NCBI RefSeq assembly: GCF_021513275.1
Contig: NZ_CP090978.1
Location: 6,133,001-6,197,000, forward strand
Source of the DNA: Paenibacillus hexagrammi
GTDB lineage: Bacteria > Bacillota > Bacilli > Paenibacillales > NBRC-103111
Direction: 5' to 3'
Length of the DNA: 64,000 nucleotides
Position 1 is the first letter of the stretch; each line of letters begins with the position of its first letter. Of this stretch, positions 43,945-54,290 are shown piece by piece. A model generated the notes under the pieces. The model saw only the letters and a list, made by a program, of their open reading frames with translations, did no database searches and was not told the origin of the DNA. The translations under genes were made by a program, and so were the position numbers.

Positions 43945-45945
43945 ATGAAAAAATTGTTACCTGTCCAACAAATCGGCGCAGTTGTATTATGTGCTGTTCT
44001 AGCTACAGCATGCAGCAATCAAGCTGCCACAAATTCCAGTACCGCAGCGTCTGCTGCTGTAACGACTTCATCTACAGCCGCGGCGACAGCAGACCAAGCT
44101 GTGGCGAGCACAGCGGTTACGAAGCAGGTTGAATATGCGGCTGAGGATATGTACACAGATTGGGTGGCGTCGAGTCCGGTCCAAATCGGACTGACCGGCT
44201 CTAGCGCGGACATCAGCGGCGCAGGAGCTGAAGTGAAAGAGGGCAATATCAGTATCACAGCAGCCGGGACGTACGTGCTGAGCGGTAAACTGGACAATGG
44301 TCAAATTACCGTTAATGTGAAAGATAAAGGAGTCGTAAGATTGGTGCTGAACGGAGTGGACCTGAGCAGCAGCAGCACATCGCCGATCTACGTGGAGGAA
44401 GCGGGAAAAACGATTATTTCCTTGCAAGAAGGAACAACGAATACCGTTACGGATGGCACTGCATATGTGTATCCGGATGCATCAACAGATGAACCGAATG
44501 CGGCTATTTTCAGTAAAGACGACCTGACCATTAACGGTACAGGCAAGCTGACGGTCCTCGGCAACTATAACAACGGTATCGCAAGCAAGGATGAACTGCG
44601 AATCACGGGTGTTACGCTGGACGTTAAGGCTGTCGACAATGCTATCGCGGGCAAAGATTTGCTAGCTGTGAAAGACGGTACGATCACCGTCGATGCAGGC
44701 GGTCACGGCTTGAAGACATCGAATGACAAAGAGGGTGAAGAAGGCTTCCTATCTATCGATGGCGGCACGATCAGCATCACCTCCGGTAAAGACGCGCTGC
44801 ATAGCAGCGGCGGTGTTCAAGTGAATGGCGGGGACCTTAGCATGAATGCCGACGATGACGGTATCCACGGCGATATCTCGGTAGCTATTGCCGGCGGTAC
44901 GATCGATATCGCGAAGAGCAATGAAGGTCTTGAGGCTCCGGCGATTCTCGTCTCCGGCGGGAATACGAGCTTGGTAGCCAGCGATGATGGCGTCAATGCT
45001 TCGACAGGAAGCGGAAAGACGGAGGGCGCAGGCGGCCAGGGCGGTCCGGGAGGACCAGGCGGATTCGGACAGCCGCCGCAGTTTGACGGAGCTGGAGCGG
45101 ATGGTTCGGCTGCCGGTAACCCGCCTGCTATGCCTAGCGGTGATCAGCAGTCAGCAGCAGGGGCGGATGGCAGTCAGCAAGGTGCTGCTGGCCAAGGTGC
45201 AGCTGGGGCAAGCGGACAGCAAGCCGGTGCGCAGCAAGGCGGCAATGGACAGCAGGTCGGTGCACAGCCAGGCGGTAACCAGCAGCCTCCGGGCAGCCAG
45301 TTCGGGTCCTCGTCTAGCGCCATGCTGACAATTACCGGCGGATTCCTCAGTGTAGACGCTCAAGGAGACGGGTTGGATGCGAACGGCTCCATCCAAATGA
45401 GCGGCGGAACTGTGGTCGTGAATGGACCCACGGATAACGGCAACGGACCGCTCGACTATGACGGAACCTTCGTCATGACAGGTGGAACCTTAGTTGCCGC
45501 GGGCAGCTCCGGTATGGCGCAAGCTACATCCGACACGTCCACGCAATCGGGTATTATGATGACTTACTCGAGTGCTCAGCAAGCAGGTACGACGGTCCAC
45601 CTGCAAGACAGCGAAGGCAAGGATGTGCTGACATTCACACCAGTGAAAATGTATCAATCCGTCTTCATCAGCACACCAACGATCAAAAAGGACTCGTCGT
45701 ACAGCCTATACTCCGGCGGATCCTCCGACGGCAAAGCAACGCAAGGACTTTATGAAGGAGGTACCTACCAAGGAGGCTCGAAGGTTGTAGACTTCACAGC
45801 TGCTTCGATGATTACCTGGTTGAATGAATCCGGCGTGACGGAAGCGCGGTCCGGCATGGGCGGACCTGGCGGATTTGGCGGACACGGTCCGGGAGGCGGC
45901 CGAGGCATGCGTCCTCAGAATGGAGGAGTGTCAGCGCAGCAGTAG
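43945..45945 (+). CDS. lipoprotein with carbohydrate-binding (DUF4353-like) domain
   Basis: 666 residues. Lipobox ATACS at about residue 20-25. The domain repeats short beta-helical units with D/G motifs: GTGKLTVLGNYNNGIASKDEL, DGGTISITSGKDALHSSGGVQVNGG, DDDGIHGDI, SNEGLEAPAILVSGG, as in DUF4353 carbohydrate-binding proteins. A Gly/Gln/Pro-rich low-complexity insert (GQGGPGGPGGFGQPPQF... to PPGSQFGSS) sits in the middle and the C-terminus ends GGPGGFGGHGPGGGRG. Third gene of the VTC/DUF4956 operon. Probably an exported matrix or spore-surface component. Confidence 0.88.
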   Translation: MKKLLPVQQIGAVVLCAVLATACSNQAATNSSTAASAAVTTSSTAAATADQAVASTAVTKQVEYAAEDMYTDWVASSPVQIGLTGSSADISGAGAEVKEGNISITAAGTYVLSGKLDNGQITVNVKDKGVVRLVLNGVDLSSSSTSPIYVEEAGKTIISLQEGTTNTVTDGTAYVYPDASTDEPNAAIFSKDDLTINGTGKLTVLGNYNNGIASKDELRITGVTLDVKAVDNAIAGKDLLAVKDGTITVDAGGHGLKTSNDKEGEEGFLSIDGGTISITSGKDALHSSGGVQVNGGDLSMNADDDGIHGDISVAIAGGTIDIAKSNEGLEAPAILVSGGNTSLVASDDGVNASTGSGKTEGAGGQGGPGGPGGFGQPPQFDGAGADGSAAGNPPAMPSGDQQSAAGADGSQQGAAGQGAAGASGQQAGAQQGGNGQQVGAQPGGNQQPPGSQFGSSSSAMLTITGGFLSVDAQGDGLDANGSIQMSGGTVVVNGPTDNGNGPLDYDGTFVMTGGTLVAAGSSGMAQATSDTSTQSGIMMTYSSAQQAGTTVHLQDSEGKDVLTFTPVKMYQSVFISTPTIKKDSSYSLYSGGSSDGKATQGLYEGGTYQGGSKVVDFTAASMITWLNESGVTEARSGMGGPGGFGGHGPGGGRGMRPQNGGVSAQQ

Positions 45946-45979
45946 GGAGAAGGGAGTAGGGAGTAGGAAGAGATTGAAA

Positions 45980-46020
45980 GGAGGGGGCTGCCTGGTCTTA
46001 ATGGGAAGCCCCCTCCTTAA
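45980..46020 (+). terminator. terminator after the VTC operon
   Basis: GGAGGGGGCT at 45980-45989 and AGCCCCCTCC at 46007-46016 form perfect 10-bp arms, followed by TTAAC. Confidence 0.7.
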
Positions 46021-46025
46021 CACAA

Positions 46026-46061
46026 AAAGACGGCTTCCCGATGAGCGGGTAGCCGTCTTTT
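46026..46061. terminator. bidirectional terminator between convergent genes
   Basis: AAAGACGGCT-tCCCG ... CGGGt-AGCCGTCTTT, with A and T tracts on both sides. It closes both the carbohydrate-binding lipoprotein and the SLH protein genes. Confidence 0.9.
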
Positions 46062-46072
46062 AATGATAAAAA

Positions 46073-49000
46073 TTAAGGAGATGCGATGAGTGTAATTTGT
46101 ACCGTATCGCTTGATTCTTTACCGAGTACTGTAGCGGATAAGGATAGTTGGTCGCCTACTCGATAGGCTTTGTAATCCCAATAAAATGAGTAGCTTCCAT
46201 CCGTTGAAGCTGTCGTGAATTGTTGGGCCCCTGTTGTATCATTCGATAATGTGACAATGGCCCCAGGTTCGGCAGTACCTTTGAAATAACCTGTTTCCAT
46301 GATGTCATCGTTGATGGTCGGTACTTCAGTCTGACCATGTGTCTCTTGTACAACCAATGAAACAGGATCACTTTCCGTCATGCCATAAGCTTGAGCCTTG
46401 AGCCATACAACATCTCCTGCCTTCAAGTGAACATAAGGTTGGAAGATTTTGGATGTTGAGAAAAAACCATCTGAGCCCGTACCAAAAGAATCGACAATGG
46501 AGTCATACTTATTGGTTAAGGTCATACTGGCGTTGCCTGAATCTAAACCCAATGAACCTTGCAGAACAAATCCATTGGTATACACAGTTCCTGTAACAGT
46601 CGGCACTGCTGTCTTAGGTGCGGCTTGTAGCGTCACAATAGTGGGTTCACTCGTAGCTTTGCCGAAGGTTGTTGCCCTAATGCTTATTTGATCACCAGCC
46701 TGAATATAACCCGCAGGAATCCAAGAAAAGCTGAAAGAACCCTCGGGAGATGCGTAAGTCCACTCACCAAAACCATTCCGGGCAACTTGGAAACTCACGA
46801 TAGACCCAGGTTCAGCCCAACCGGAAAAAGCAGCCTCTGTTGCAGGCTCTGTAACAGTAGGAGATGCCGTTTGCCCGTTGGTCGCTTGTACGATAAGCGT
46901 AACAGGTTCACTTTCTTTCTTCCCATAAGCCTTAGCTGTTAATTGTAATTCCTCACCTGCAGTAAGGTTAATTAGTAGATTCTCTGCCAGATTGAAGGAT
47001 GAGAACGAACCAGCTTGTTCAACAACCCATGAGGTTACATAAGACCCGTCTTGTTTCTTCAGATAAACATATGTCCACTTGTTAGCCATCCCGGGTTCTG
47101 CACTTCCACTAATATGGAGGAAATTCATATAAACGTCGCCTGTAACCGTCGGTGCTTCAGTTCGCTTAGCTGCTCCTACCGTCACTTCAATCGGCACGCT
47201 TGTATCTTCACCAATCACAGTCGCTGTAATGCTCAAATGGTCTCCGGTTTGAATCACATGGTCTGCATCAGGATAGATAGTAAAATATCCATCTGTACTG
47301 GATGCTACAGTTCTCGTATCAGTCCTGTTGGAGTCGGAGGTTCTTATGGATACAACTGCACCAAATTCAGCCCAACCGCTTATGAGAGTCTCATTGACCA
47401 CATCTGTCATTACAGAGGCGGTGCGGCCTTGCGTAGGCTTTACAACTAGAACAACAGGATCGCTAGTATTGTTACCATTGGATCTCGCCGTTAGAAGAAG
47501 CTCTTCACCGGCCGTAAGCGTGACTTGAGAAGAGTTAAAATAGAGGCCAGAATGGAAACTAAATGTTCCATCTTGATTAGCGTTGGTATTATCGATATAG
47601 GTGCCATCCCGTTTTGTCAGAACAATGTTCCTCCACTCAGCGTCGGTGTCCCAATCTACTTCCCCGTTGATATCAAAACCGTTAGTAAATACTTCACCTG
47701 TTACTCTTGGTGTTGCCGTCTTGGGCCCTGCTAGTACAGTAACATAGAGCGGTTCACTTACTTCTTTCCCCAAAGCCGTTGCTGTTATTTTGAATGAGGT
47801 CCCAGCTTGAAAATACGCTGGGTAGTATTCAAAGGATCCGTCACTGCTAGCAGTGATATACGATGTATTAGAATAGACTCCACCGGATATACTTACGAGC
47901 GCGTTCGGTTCTGCATAACCTTGAATCATGTAAGATGTGTCATAGACATTGCCTGTTACTGTAGGCTTTTGGGTTTGCCCGCTCGTTGCCTGAACAATGA
48001 GAGGGATCGGATCGCTCTCTGTTTTGCCGTAAGCCTGCGCGGTAAGCATAACCTGTTCGCCTGCCTCTAAAGGGACAGGATAATAGTAGTTGTTAATCGT
48101 TATGAGATAAGAACCATCATCGTTCACGAAAGTTTGTGTGATGGAGGTGCCATCCTGCTTGCGCAAAGTAACAATGCTCCGATCATGAAATAATCCAAGG
48201 TCTGCTTGCCCGCTGAGCATATAGCTATTCGTATATACGGCTCCTGTCACTGATGGCTTGTCGGTCTTGACCGACTCTTGCATGGTAACAATGGCGGGCG
48301 TACTTGTGGCTTTTCCATGAATGGTAGCTGTCACCTTCAGTCGATCACCGGCATGATGATTATTTCCCCACTCGTAAACGCTGTAGTAGCCATCTTCTCT
48401 GGTTTCAGTTGAGTAACTTTCCCCTTCATCGAAAGTAACGGTCACATAGGACCCCGGCTCTGCATATCCGCTGACTTGACTGTTTACTTCGTAAACGGTG
48501 CTGGTGACGGTAGGCGTGAGGGCTTGTCCTTGAGTAGGCTGAACAACAACAATTACGGGATCACTTTCTTGCTTTCCAGCGACCTGTGCGGTAAGTAAAA
48601 GCTCCTCACCTACCGAAAGAGACACATGGGGCATTACGTTAATATTCGTAAGAAGGATAAAGGAGCCATCTCGTGCAATATAGTTGTCTGATACTAAAGA
48701 GCCATCCCGCTTGGATAATGTCACCTTGCCCCAAAGGTTTTCCGCATAAGGTTCCGCAGTACCGCTAAGCTTAATACTGTTAGGATACACATTACCGTCG
48801 TATGTTGGAGTCGCCGTTTTTTCCTTATACTCCGCAACCGGAACAGCAGTCACTTCCTTGGAAGTGAAGACTCGGCCGTCCTGCCACGCTTTCACGATAA
48901 AGAAGTACGGTATATCGTTTTTTAAGCCTTTAAATGAATAATTCGCCTCTTTTACAACAGCAGCGGGTTGTTCATCATAAGATCCGCTAATCGTAGAAAT

Positions 49001-51616
49001 ATAAACTTCGTAGGTTACGTTAGCTGCAATAGGATTCCACCACAAGTCTACCTGACCGTCAGCTGCTCCCGCTTGAATAATTGGAGCAATGTCTACCGTA
49101 ACAGTCGCGGTTTTCAAAATACCACCGTAGACGAGTGAAATCGTCACCGTTCCCGGACCTATTGGTGTGATTTTTCCATCATTACTTACTCTTGCTACAC
49201 CGACATTACTGCTTGCATAATCGGCCTCTGTGGTTACGGACCTAGAAGTGCCGTCCGAGTAGTTGGCAGTAACATTCAATTGACCGATTTCATCGTAGCT
49301 GTGCAAGACGATTGTATTCGGGTCTACTGTCAAGGATTGTAAAGAGGGTTGTGCCAGGACAGTAATCACATACTCAGCATCACGAGTGGCATTATTTCTG
49401 GACAAGGTAGCTGTCAATACGACCGTTTCATTCGCCGATCCAACCGCAGGACGAGTGACCAGGCCGTCGTTGCTGACAACAGACGCTTTGGAGGACTGCC
49501 AACTGATGTTTACGCCTCTGTTCGCATCGGATACGGGCAGCCCTACCTGTTGCGTAACGGAGTTGTTCGAATCTTTATCAGCAAACTGAATCTGCAAGTC
49601 ACGAGCCGCTGCTTCTAGCGCCAGGCGGTTAATTTCTTGCTTCGCTTCAGCCAACGCTGTCGTATAGCCGGTTATGTCCTCTTGGCTTACTCCAAGCAGG
49701 ATAGCATTGTTGGCCATGATTTCAGCAGCGGTTATTTTCCCGTCAACCTCAGTAGAATACTGGCTAAATGTACCGATAGCCGCGATGGCGGATACCGCTT
49801 TATTTTTCAAAGTATCCGTTATGGATGGAGGGACTTCGACCACAACGCCGGGCTTCGCAGTAAGCTTGATCGATCCGATGGTGTCTGCATCGCCTTGCAA
49901 GTTAACATTGCCATCTAGCTGGATCGCAGATATTCGCCCCCCCGCATTGGACAGATTCAAGGTTGAACCTTGAGCTGCTTCGGATACGGTAAGAGATGTA
50001 ATGTTGCCTTCGCCGGTGAGTGCAATTTCGGATTTAGCTGAAACATTCACATGCTGCAGCGTAGTTCCTGCTGCCGCGATAATGGTTGCTTTGGCTCCTA
50101 CATTCAAACTGGTGACGGATGTAGTTCCTCCGTCTTTAGGAGGGGCGATCTTGATTTGCGTGCCTTCTCCATCAATTTGAATGTCCCCTTTTAGGGTCCC
50201 CCGCAGCTCAACTTCTTGTCCGCTTGCCGCAGAGCCGATCTTGATCATGCCTAGAGTGCCTGCTGTAGACTCAATAATGACCTTGGACTGCACATCCAGA
50301 TCCGACACATCTGATCCCGATAGGGTTTCGATACGTACTGGATTGGTTTGGTTAGGTGCAGCTACTCTAAGTGTTTTGATAATGGTGTTCTTCAACTTGA
50401 TTGAGTTCGAGCTGCCTGATGCGACAACGATGCTGCTTGCCTCTACGTTTTGCAGCAGGATTTCCCCATTTTCACCAGGATCCAGTGTTAGTGTGCCTGT
50501 AACAATCGTTTTTGGCTTGTCGTCAGTAGGACCAACAGTTCCTGAGGATGTGACGGTCAGCGAATCAAAGGTTCCGCCACCATTAATTTTATCTAGGTCG
50601 GTCAATATTGTTGGAGTAGGAGTTGGGGCTGGGGCTACACCACCACCGCCACCACCACCACCGAAGAAAGATGAGGTTCCAGTAACAGTTTTTCCTGTAT
50701 CCTTACCCTTATAGGTCAGATGATACGTAGTGCCTGATGTTTGGTCTTTAGTCGTGAGGACTACAACCGTTTTGCTGCCTGCTTTGAGGGCAGCTTTCGT
50801 GACAAGCAAGTTCTGATCGAAGGTAAAATCTTCAGCACGAACTTCCGTGACTTCCGCTGTGAAAGTTACCTCCATACTTGTGCTGCTGGTCGATTCAATC
50901 GATGCCACCGCAAGCTCATCGTTGTGCACAAGCTCTTTAGCTTTATTGATGTAGGAATTCTTATTCGTTCTGAATTCATAAGCCAATCTTGCTAATGCTT
51001 GTCTTTGTGCCTGCTCATTCGGACTGAATGTCAGAGTTCCGTCATTGCTTTCAACACCATTGATGAAGCCGATTTGAAAAGCAAGCGATACAGCGGGTTG
51101 CGCCCAACTCGACACTTTCTGGTAGTCCGCTAGTTGTGCAGCGGCATTTGCGGTTTGAGCGGATTTCTCCAACCCCATCGCACGGATGAAGAAGACGACT
51201 AATTCTTCTCTGGTTATATTGGCATCAGGAGAGAACGTTGTCGCCGAGGTTCCTTGCGTGATGCCGCTCTGAACTAATGAGCCAACGTAGCCTGCATACC
51301 AGCTGTTGCTATCCACATCGGTAAAGCCGGAAGCTTGATCTACATGTTCCTGTAGGCCAAGGGATAGGACGAGGATCTTAGCGAGCTCTGCCCGAGTCAT
51401 CGCTTTCTCAGGCTGGAAGGATCCATCCTCATACCCGCTGATTACCTGGTCGTCGGCCAGGCTCTGAATTTCCTTCTGTGCGTAAGAATCCGTGATATCC
51501 TTAAATGCGGATGCTGTGGTTTCAGCACCTATAGCCGCGGTTGGTATCAGGATGCTAATGAATAACAAACACACGAGGATTGCACTGATCTTGCTGCGTA
51601 TTTCTTGGGAAAGCAT
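46073..51616 (-). CDS. giant S-layer-homology surface protein with Ig-like modules
   Basis: 1847 residues. Signal peptide MLSQEIRSKISAILVCLLFISILIPTAAIGAE. Three SLH domains follow (FKDITDSYAQKEIQSLADDQVISGYED; FTDVDSNSWYAGYVGSLVQSGITQG; YQKVSSWAQPAVSLAFQIGFINGV), which bind pyruvylated wall polymer. Then a Gly8 and PTPTPT linker, a beta-helical region, an FIVAR/bacterial-Ig region, Fn3-like domain, and five tandem A+B supermodules (ten Ig-like domains of about 90 residues, from about residue 940 to the end). Each A module has LTAKAYGKxESDPVxLxVQ and each B has GYAEPGAxVxxxx...ITATxxGK. No LPXTG. Intact. Likely cell-surface adhesion or structural role. Confidence 0.92.
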   Translation of the reverse strand: MLSQEIRSKISAILVCLLFISILIPTAAIGAETTASAFKDITDSYAQKEIQSLADDQVISGYEDGSFQPEKAMTRAELAKILVLSLGLQEHVDQASGFTDVDSNSWYAGYVGSLVQSGITQGTSATTFSPDANITREELVVFFIRAMGLEKSAQTANAAAQLADYQKVSSWAQPAVSLAFQIGFINGVESNDGTLTFSPNEQAQRQALARLAYEFRTNKNSYINKAKELVHNDELAVASIESTSSTSMEVTFTAEVTEVRAEDFTFDQNLLVTKAALKAGSKTVVVLTTKDQTSGTTYHLTYKGKDTGKTVTGTSSFFGGGGGGGGVAPAPTPTPTILTDLDKINGGGTFDSLTVTSSGTVGPTDDKPKTIVTGTLTLDPGENGEILLQNVEASSIVVASGSSNSIKLKNTIIKTLRVAAPNQTNPVRIETLSGSDVSDLDVQSKVIIESTAGTLGMIKIGSAASGQEVELRGTLKGDIQIDGEGTQIKIAPPKDGGTTSVTSLNVGAKATIIAAAGTTLQHVNVSAKSEIALTGEGNITSLTVSEAAQGSTLNLSNAGGRISAIQLDGNVNLQGDADTIGSIKLTAKPGVVVEVPPSITDTLKNKAVSAIAAIGTFSQYSTEVDGKITAAEIMANNAILLGVSQEDITGYTTALAEAKQEINRLALEAAARDLQIQFADKDSNNSVTQQVGLPVSDANRGVNISWQSSKASVVSNDGLVTRPAVGSANETVVLTATLSRNNATRDAEYVITVLAQPSLQSLTVDPNTIVLHSYDEIGQLNVTANYSDGTSRSVTTEADYASSNVGVARVSNDGKITPIGPGTVTISLVYGGILKTATVTVDIAPIIQAGAADGQVDLWWNPIAANVTYEVYISTISGSYDEQPAAVVKEANYSFKGLKNDIPYFFIVKAWQDGRVFTSKEVTAVPVAEYKEKTATPTYDGNVYPNSIKLSGTAEPYAENLWGKVTLSKRDGSLVSDNYIARDGSFILLTNINVMPHVSLSVGEELLLTAQVAGKQESDPVIVVVQPTQGQALTPTVTSTVYEVNSQVSGYAEPGSYVTVTFDEGESYSTETREDGYYSVYEWGNNHHAGDRLKVTATIHGKATSTPAIVTMQESVKTDKPSVTGAVYTNSYMLSGQADLGLFHDRSIVTLRKQDGTSITQTFVNDDGSYLITINNYYYPVPLEAGEQVMLTAQAYGKTESDPIPLIVQATSGQTQKPTVTGNVYDTSYMIQGYAEPNALVSISGGVYSNTSYITASSDGSFEYYPAYFQAGTSFKITATALGKEVSEPLYVTVLAGPKTATPRVTGEVFTNGFDINGEVDWDTDAEWRNIVLTKRDGTYIDNTNANQDGTFSFHSGLYFNSSQVTLTAGEELLLTARSNGNNTSDPVVLVVKPTQGRTASVMTDVVNETLISGWAEFGAVVSIRTSDSNRTDTRTVASSTDGYFTIYPDADHVIQTGDHLSITATVIGEDTSVPIEVTVGAAKRTEAPTVTGDVYMNFLHISGSAEPGMANKWTYVYLKKQDGSYVTSWVVEQAGSFSSFNLAENLLINLTAGEELQLTAKAYGKKESEPVTLIVQATNGQTASPTVTEPATEAAFSGWAEPGSIVSFQVARNGFGEWTYASPEGSFSFSWIPAGYIQAGDQISIRATTFGKATSEPTIVTLQAAPKTAVPTVTGTVYTNGFVLQGSLGLDSGNASMTLTNKYDSIVDSFGTGSDGFFSTSKIFQPYVHLKAGDVVWLKAQAYGMTESDPVSLVVQETHGQTEVPTINDDIMETGYFKGTAEPGAIVTLSNDTTGAQQFTTASTDGSYSFYWDYKAYRVGDQLSLSATVLGKESSDTVQITLIASP

Positions 51617-51818
51617 GTTTCTCCTCCTACTATAAAATTATCAAAGAGCAAACTGTACTCCATCTAGTAAACTGAATTCGTGACTGTAGATAGATTGAAT
51701 ACAGTAGATATAAGCATTATATACTAGAGTCGCTTACAAAAATATAACAATTTCGACAAAATCATCTTATGAAAAAATCCCCCGCACTTGCGCTTGTATG
51801 AAGTATCATACAATACAA

Positions 51819-51858
51819 AAACCGGCCCCCACATCATCACGATGCAGGGGCCGGTTCT
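51819..51858 (-). terminator. terminator of the MFS transporter gene
   Basis: AACCGGCCCC (51820-51829) and GGGGCCGGTT (51847-51856) form perfect arms; on the minus strand the right arm is followed by TTTTTG. A separate IR TTGTATGA/TCATACAA lies at 51794-51813. Confidence 0.85.
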
Positions 51859-51861
51859 CAT

Positions 51862-53064
51862 CTATACAGCCTTACCGGACCTCCGGTCCGATACATAACA
51901 TCCAATTCCTACAAGTATCGCCAGACTCACGAGTACAGCTCCGACCCAAGGCAGGGAGGTGAGCGACAGGTGCGTGATCACCGCGCCGCCGATAAAGGCG
52001 CCCGACGCATTGCCCAGGTTACCGGCAGAATGACTGGAGGTGGACGCCAGAGCCGGCGCTGATTTAGCAAGACTCATGATGCGCACCTGCATGCCTGGGA
52101 AGACCGCGAACGAGGCCGCTCCCCATAGGAAGATGGTGACAACAGCTGCAGCCGGGCTGTGCACGGTAAAGGTAAACAGGGTCAGCAGGATGCAGATGGA
52201 CAAATAAATGCCCAGCACCGACGGCATCAGCTTCCAGTCTGCCAGCTTGCCGCCAACGATATTGCCGATGGTAACTCCGCATCCGAACAGCACGAGAATC
52301 CAAGTCACGCTGTGCTCGGTAAAGCCGGTAACCTGTACCAACAGCGGCGTAATGTAAGTAAACACGCAGAACAATCCGGCGTTGCCCAGAACAGCAATAA
52401 TGAGAAAGAGCTGCAGCTTAGGATTAACGAGAGCGCCGACCTGCTTAGCGATACTCATAGGTGCGTCCTGCTTCATTTGCGGAATGAAGATCAGAATGCC
52501 GATTAAGGTGATCGCACCCATCAAACCGATGGTGCCGAAGGAAGCCCGCCATCCGAGATGCTGCCCAATGAAGGTTCCGAGGGGGACGCCGATAATATTG
52601 GCAATCGTAAGACCGGCCATCATAATCGAAACGGCTCCTGCCCGCTTATCTGGCGGGACCAGCTTCGAGGCGATGACAGCCCCTACGCCGAAAAAGGTGC
52701 CATGAGTTAAGGCTGTGATGAGACGGGCTACCATCAAAACCGTGTAGCTCGGAGCTACAACAGAGATGACGTTACCGAGAATAAACAAAATCATAAGCAG
52801 ACTTAGCAGCTTCTTCTGGGGGATTTTCTGAGTAAGAAGCGTGAGAATAGGCGCACCTACGGCTACTCCTAGCGCATACATCGTGATGAGCTGCCCAGCC
52901 GCTGAGATGCTGACATGCAGGTCATTGGCGACATTCGGCAAGAGTCCCATAATGACGAACTCCGTCATGCCGATGGCGAAGGCCCCCATAGTCAGTGAGA
53001 GCAGGGAGAGCGGAAATGCCTTTTTGGCCGGCGCCTGCCGGACCGCTTTTTGAGTTAATTCCAT
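51862..53064 (-). CDS. MFS transporter (DHA1 family, AraJ/NepI-like)
   Basis: About 400 residues with twelve membrane helices. The characteristic GMTEFVIMGLLPNVANDL, ITALTHGTFFGVGAVIASKLVPPDKRAGAVS and LGNASGAFIGG motifs place it with sugar-efflux/purine-efflux DHA1 transporters of the AraJ/NepI type. ATG 53064 (MELTQKAVRQ) is chosen, with AAAGGTGAACG upstream; an ATG at 53091 is possible. It follows an aldo/keto reductase on the same strand by about 170 bases. A second MFS/AKR pair occurs at 61.0-63.1 kb. Confidence 0.92.
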   Translation of the reverse strand: MELTQKAVRQAPAKKAFPLSLLSLTMGAFAIGMTEFVIMGLLPNVANDLHVSISAAGQLITMYALGVAVGAPILTLLTQKIPQKKLLSLLMILFILGNVISVVAPSYTVLMVARLITALTHGTFFGVGAVIASKLVPPDKRAGAVSIMMAGLTIANIIGVPLGTFIGQHLGWRASFGTIGLMGAITLIGILIFIPQMKQDAPMSIAKQVGALVNPKLQLFLIIAVLGNAGLFCVFTYITPLLVQVTGFTEHSVTWILVLFGCGVTIGNIVGGKLADWKLMPSVLGIYLSICILLTLFTFTVHSPAAAVVTIFLWGAASFAVFPGMQVRIMSLAKSAPALASTSSHSAGNLGNASGAFIGGAVITHLSLTSLPWVGAVLVSLAILVGIGCYVSDRRSGKAV

Positions 53065-53232
53065 GATGTCTACGTTCACCTTTCTATCCATAACATAATG
53101 TATAATTCCAAGCAGCACGTACCCTATTATTCAGCTTTCCATGCTTGGAATCAAGATGTTTTTGCAATTGGAAAATAAAAGCGACCCGGGAGACAGAGAT
53201 AGAATCCGAGTCGCAGTTTATGGGAGTAAGAG

Positions 53233-54063
53233 CTAGAAAAGAAGCTGATCCGGGTCCGGACCGTAGCGGTGGTTTTGATTCATTTGATCCAGCTTAGCCA
53301 TATCCTCGTCAGAGAGTGTGAAGTCGAAAATGCCCGCATTTTCTTGAATACGCGCTTGGTGTACCGATTTTGGAATCGTCACGACGCCGTGCTGCAGGTC
53401 CCAACGGAGAACGATTTGGGCAGGTGTTTTGCCATGCTTGGCAGCGAGCTCCGTAATTTGTGGAAAATCCAGATTCCCTTTCATGATCGGAGACCATGCT
53501 TCCAGTTGGATGCCTTCACGCTTGCAGTATTGCAGCAGCTCCTGCTGATTCAGCAGCGGATGGAACTCGACCTGATTGACAGCCGGAATCGTATCGCTGT
53601 CCTGCTTTAAGCTTTCGAGATGGTGAATATTAAAGTTGCTGACTCCGATCGCGCGAATGTATCCGTCCTTTTTCAATTTTTCAAAGGCCTTCCAGGTCTC
53701 TTTATATTTATCCTTGCCAGGCCAGTGAATCAAATACAGATACATGTAGTCCAGGTCCAGCTTGCGGCGGCTGTCTTCAAAAGCGCGAAGCGTAGACTCA
53801 TAACCTTGATCGCCGTTAGCCAGCTTGGTGGTGATGAACAGCTCTTCTCGTGCAATGCCGCTCTGTTTGATCGCGGTGCCTACGCCGGTTTCATTGCGGT
53901 AGCCCGCAGCTGTATCGATCGAACGGTAGCCTGCCTCAATGGCATGACGAACAGACTGAATGACCTGACCGCCGTCCTCTACTTGAAATACGCCTAGTCC
54001 CAGCCAAGGCATACGCACACCATTATTCAATACCGTGCAGTCGGTAATTTGCTGAATACTCAC
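53233..54063 (-). CDS. aldo/keto reductase
   Basis: AKR-fold NADPH-dependent reductase (AKR5-like). It has the NNGVRMPWLGLGVFQV start, catalytic Asp/Tyr/Lys/His residues (DTAAGYRNE, FITTKLAN, YLIHWPGK), and the IGVSNF, NQVEFHPLL and PKSVH motifs. About 277 residues. The start is GTG 54063, seven bases after AGGAGG; the ATG two codons earlier is too close to the site. Substrates are probably aldehydes or methylglyoxal. 62% similar-looking to the AKR at 61041, a paralogue. Confidence 0.93.
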   Translation of the reverse strand: MSIQQITDCTVLNNGVRMPWLGLGVFQVEDGGQVIQSVRHAIEAGYRSIDTAAGYRNETGVGTAIKQSGIAREELFITTKLANGDQGYESTLRAFEDSRRKLDLDYMYLYLIHWPGKDKYKETWKAFEKLKKDGYIRAIGVSNFNIHHLESLKQDSDTIPAVNQVEFHPLLNQQELLQYCKREGIQLEAWSPIMKGNLDFPQITELAAKHGKTPAQIVLRWDLQHGVVTIPKSVHQARIQENAGIFDFTLSDEDMAKLDQMNQNHRYGPDPDQLLF

Positions 54064-54290
54064 AATCATTCCTCCTATGTAAAAGGGTTGAATTTCATTA
54101 TAGTAAACTCCATTTCCAAATGTAAGAACGGAAAAAAGGTTAACTAGCTTACCTGTACCATACCACCTTACCTGGAGGTTACTGGGGGGAGGAGGCAAGA
54201 ACCCTGCAAAAAACTCAAAATACTATACGAATATCCTGCTACCTACTATGATAGTAAGGGTAGATGATTAAGTTATGAAGGAGATTTACA

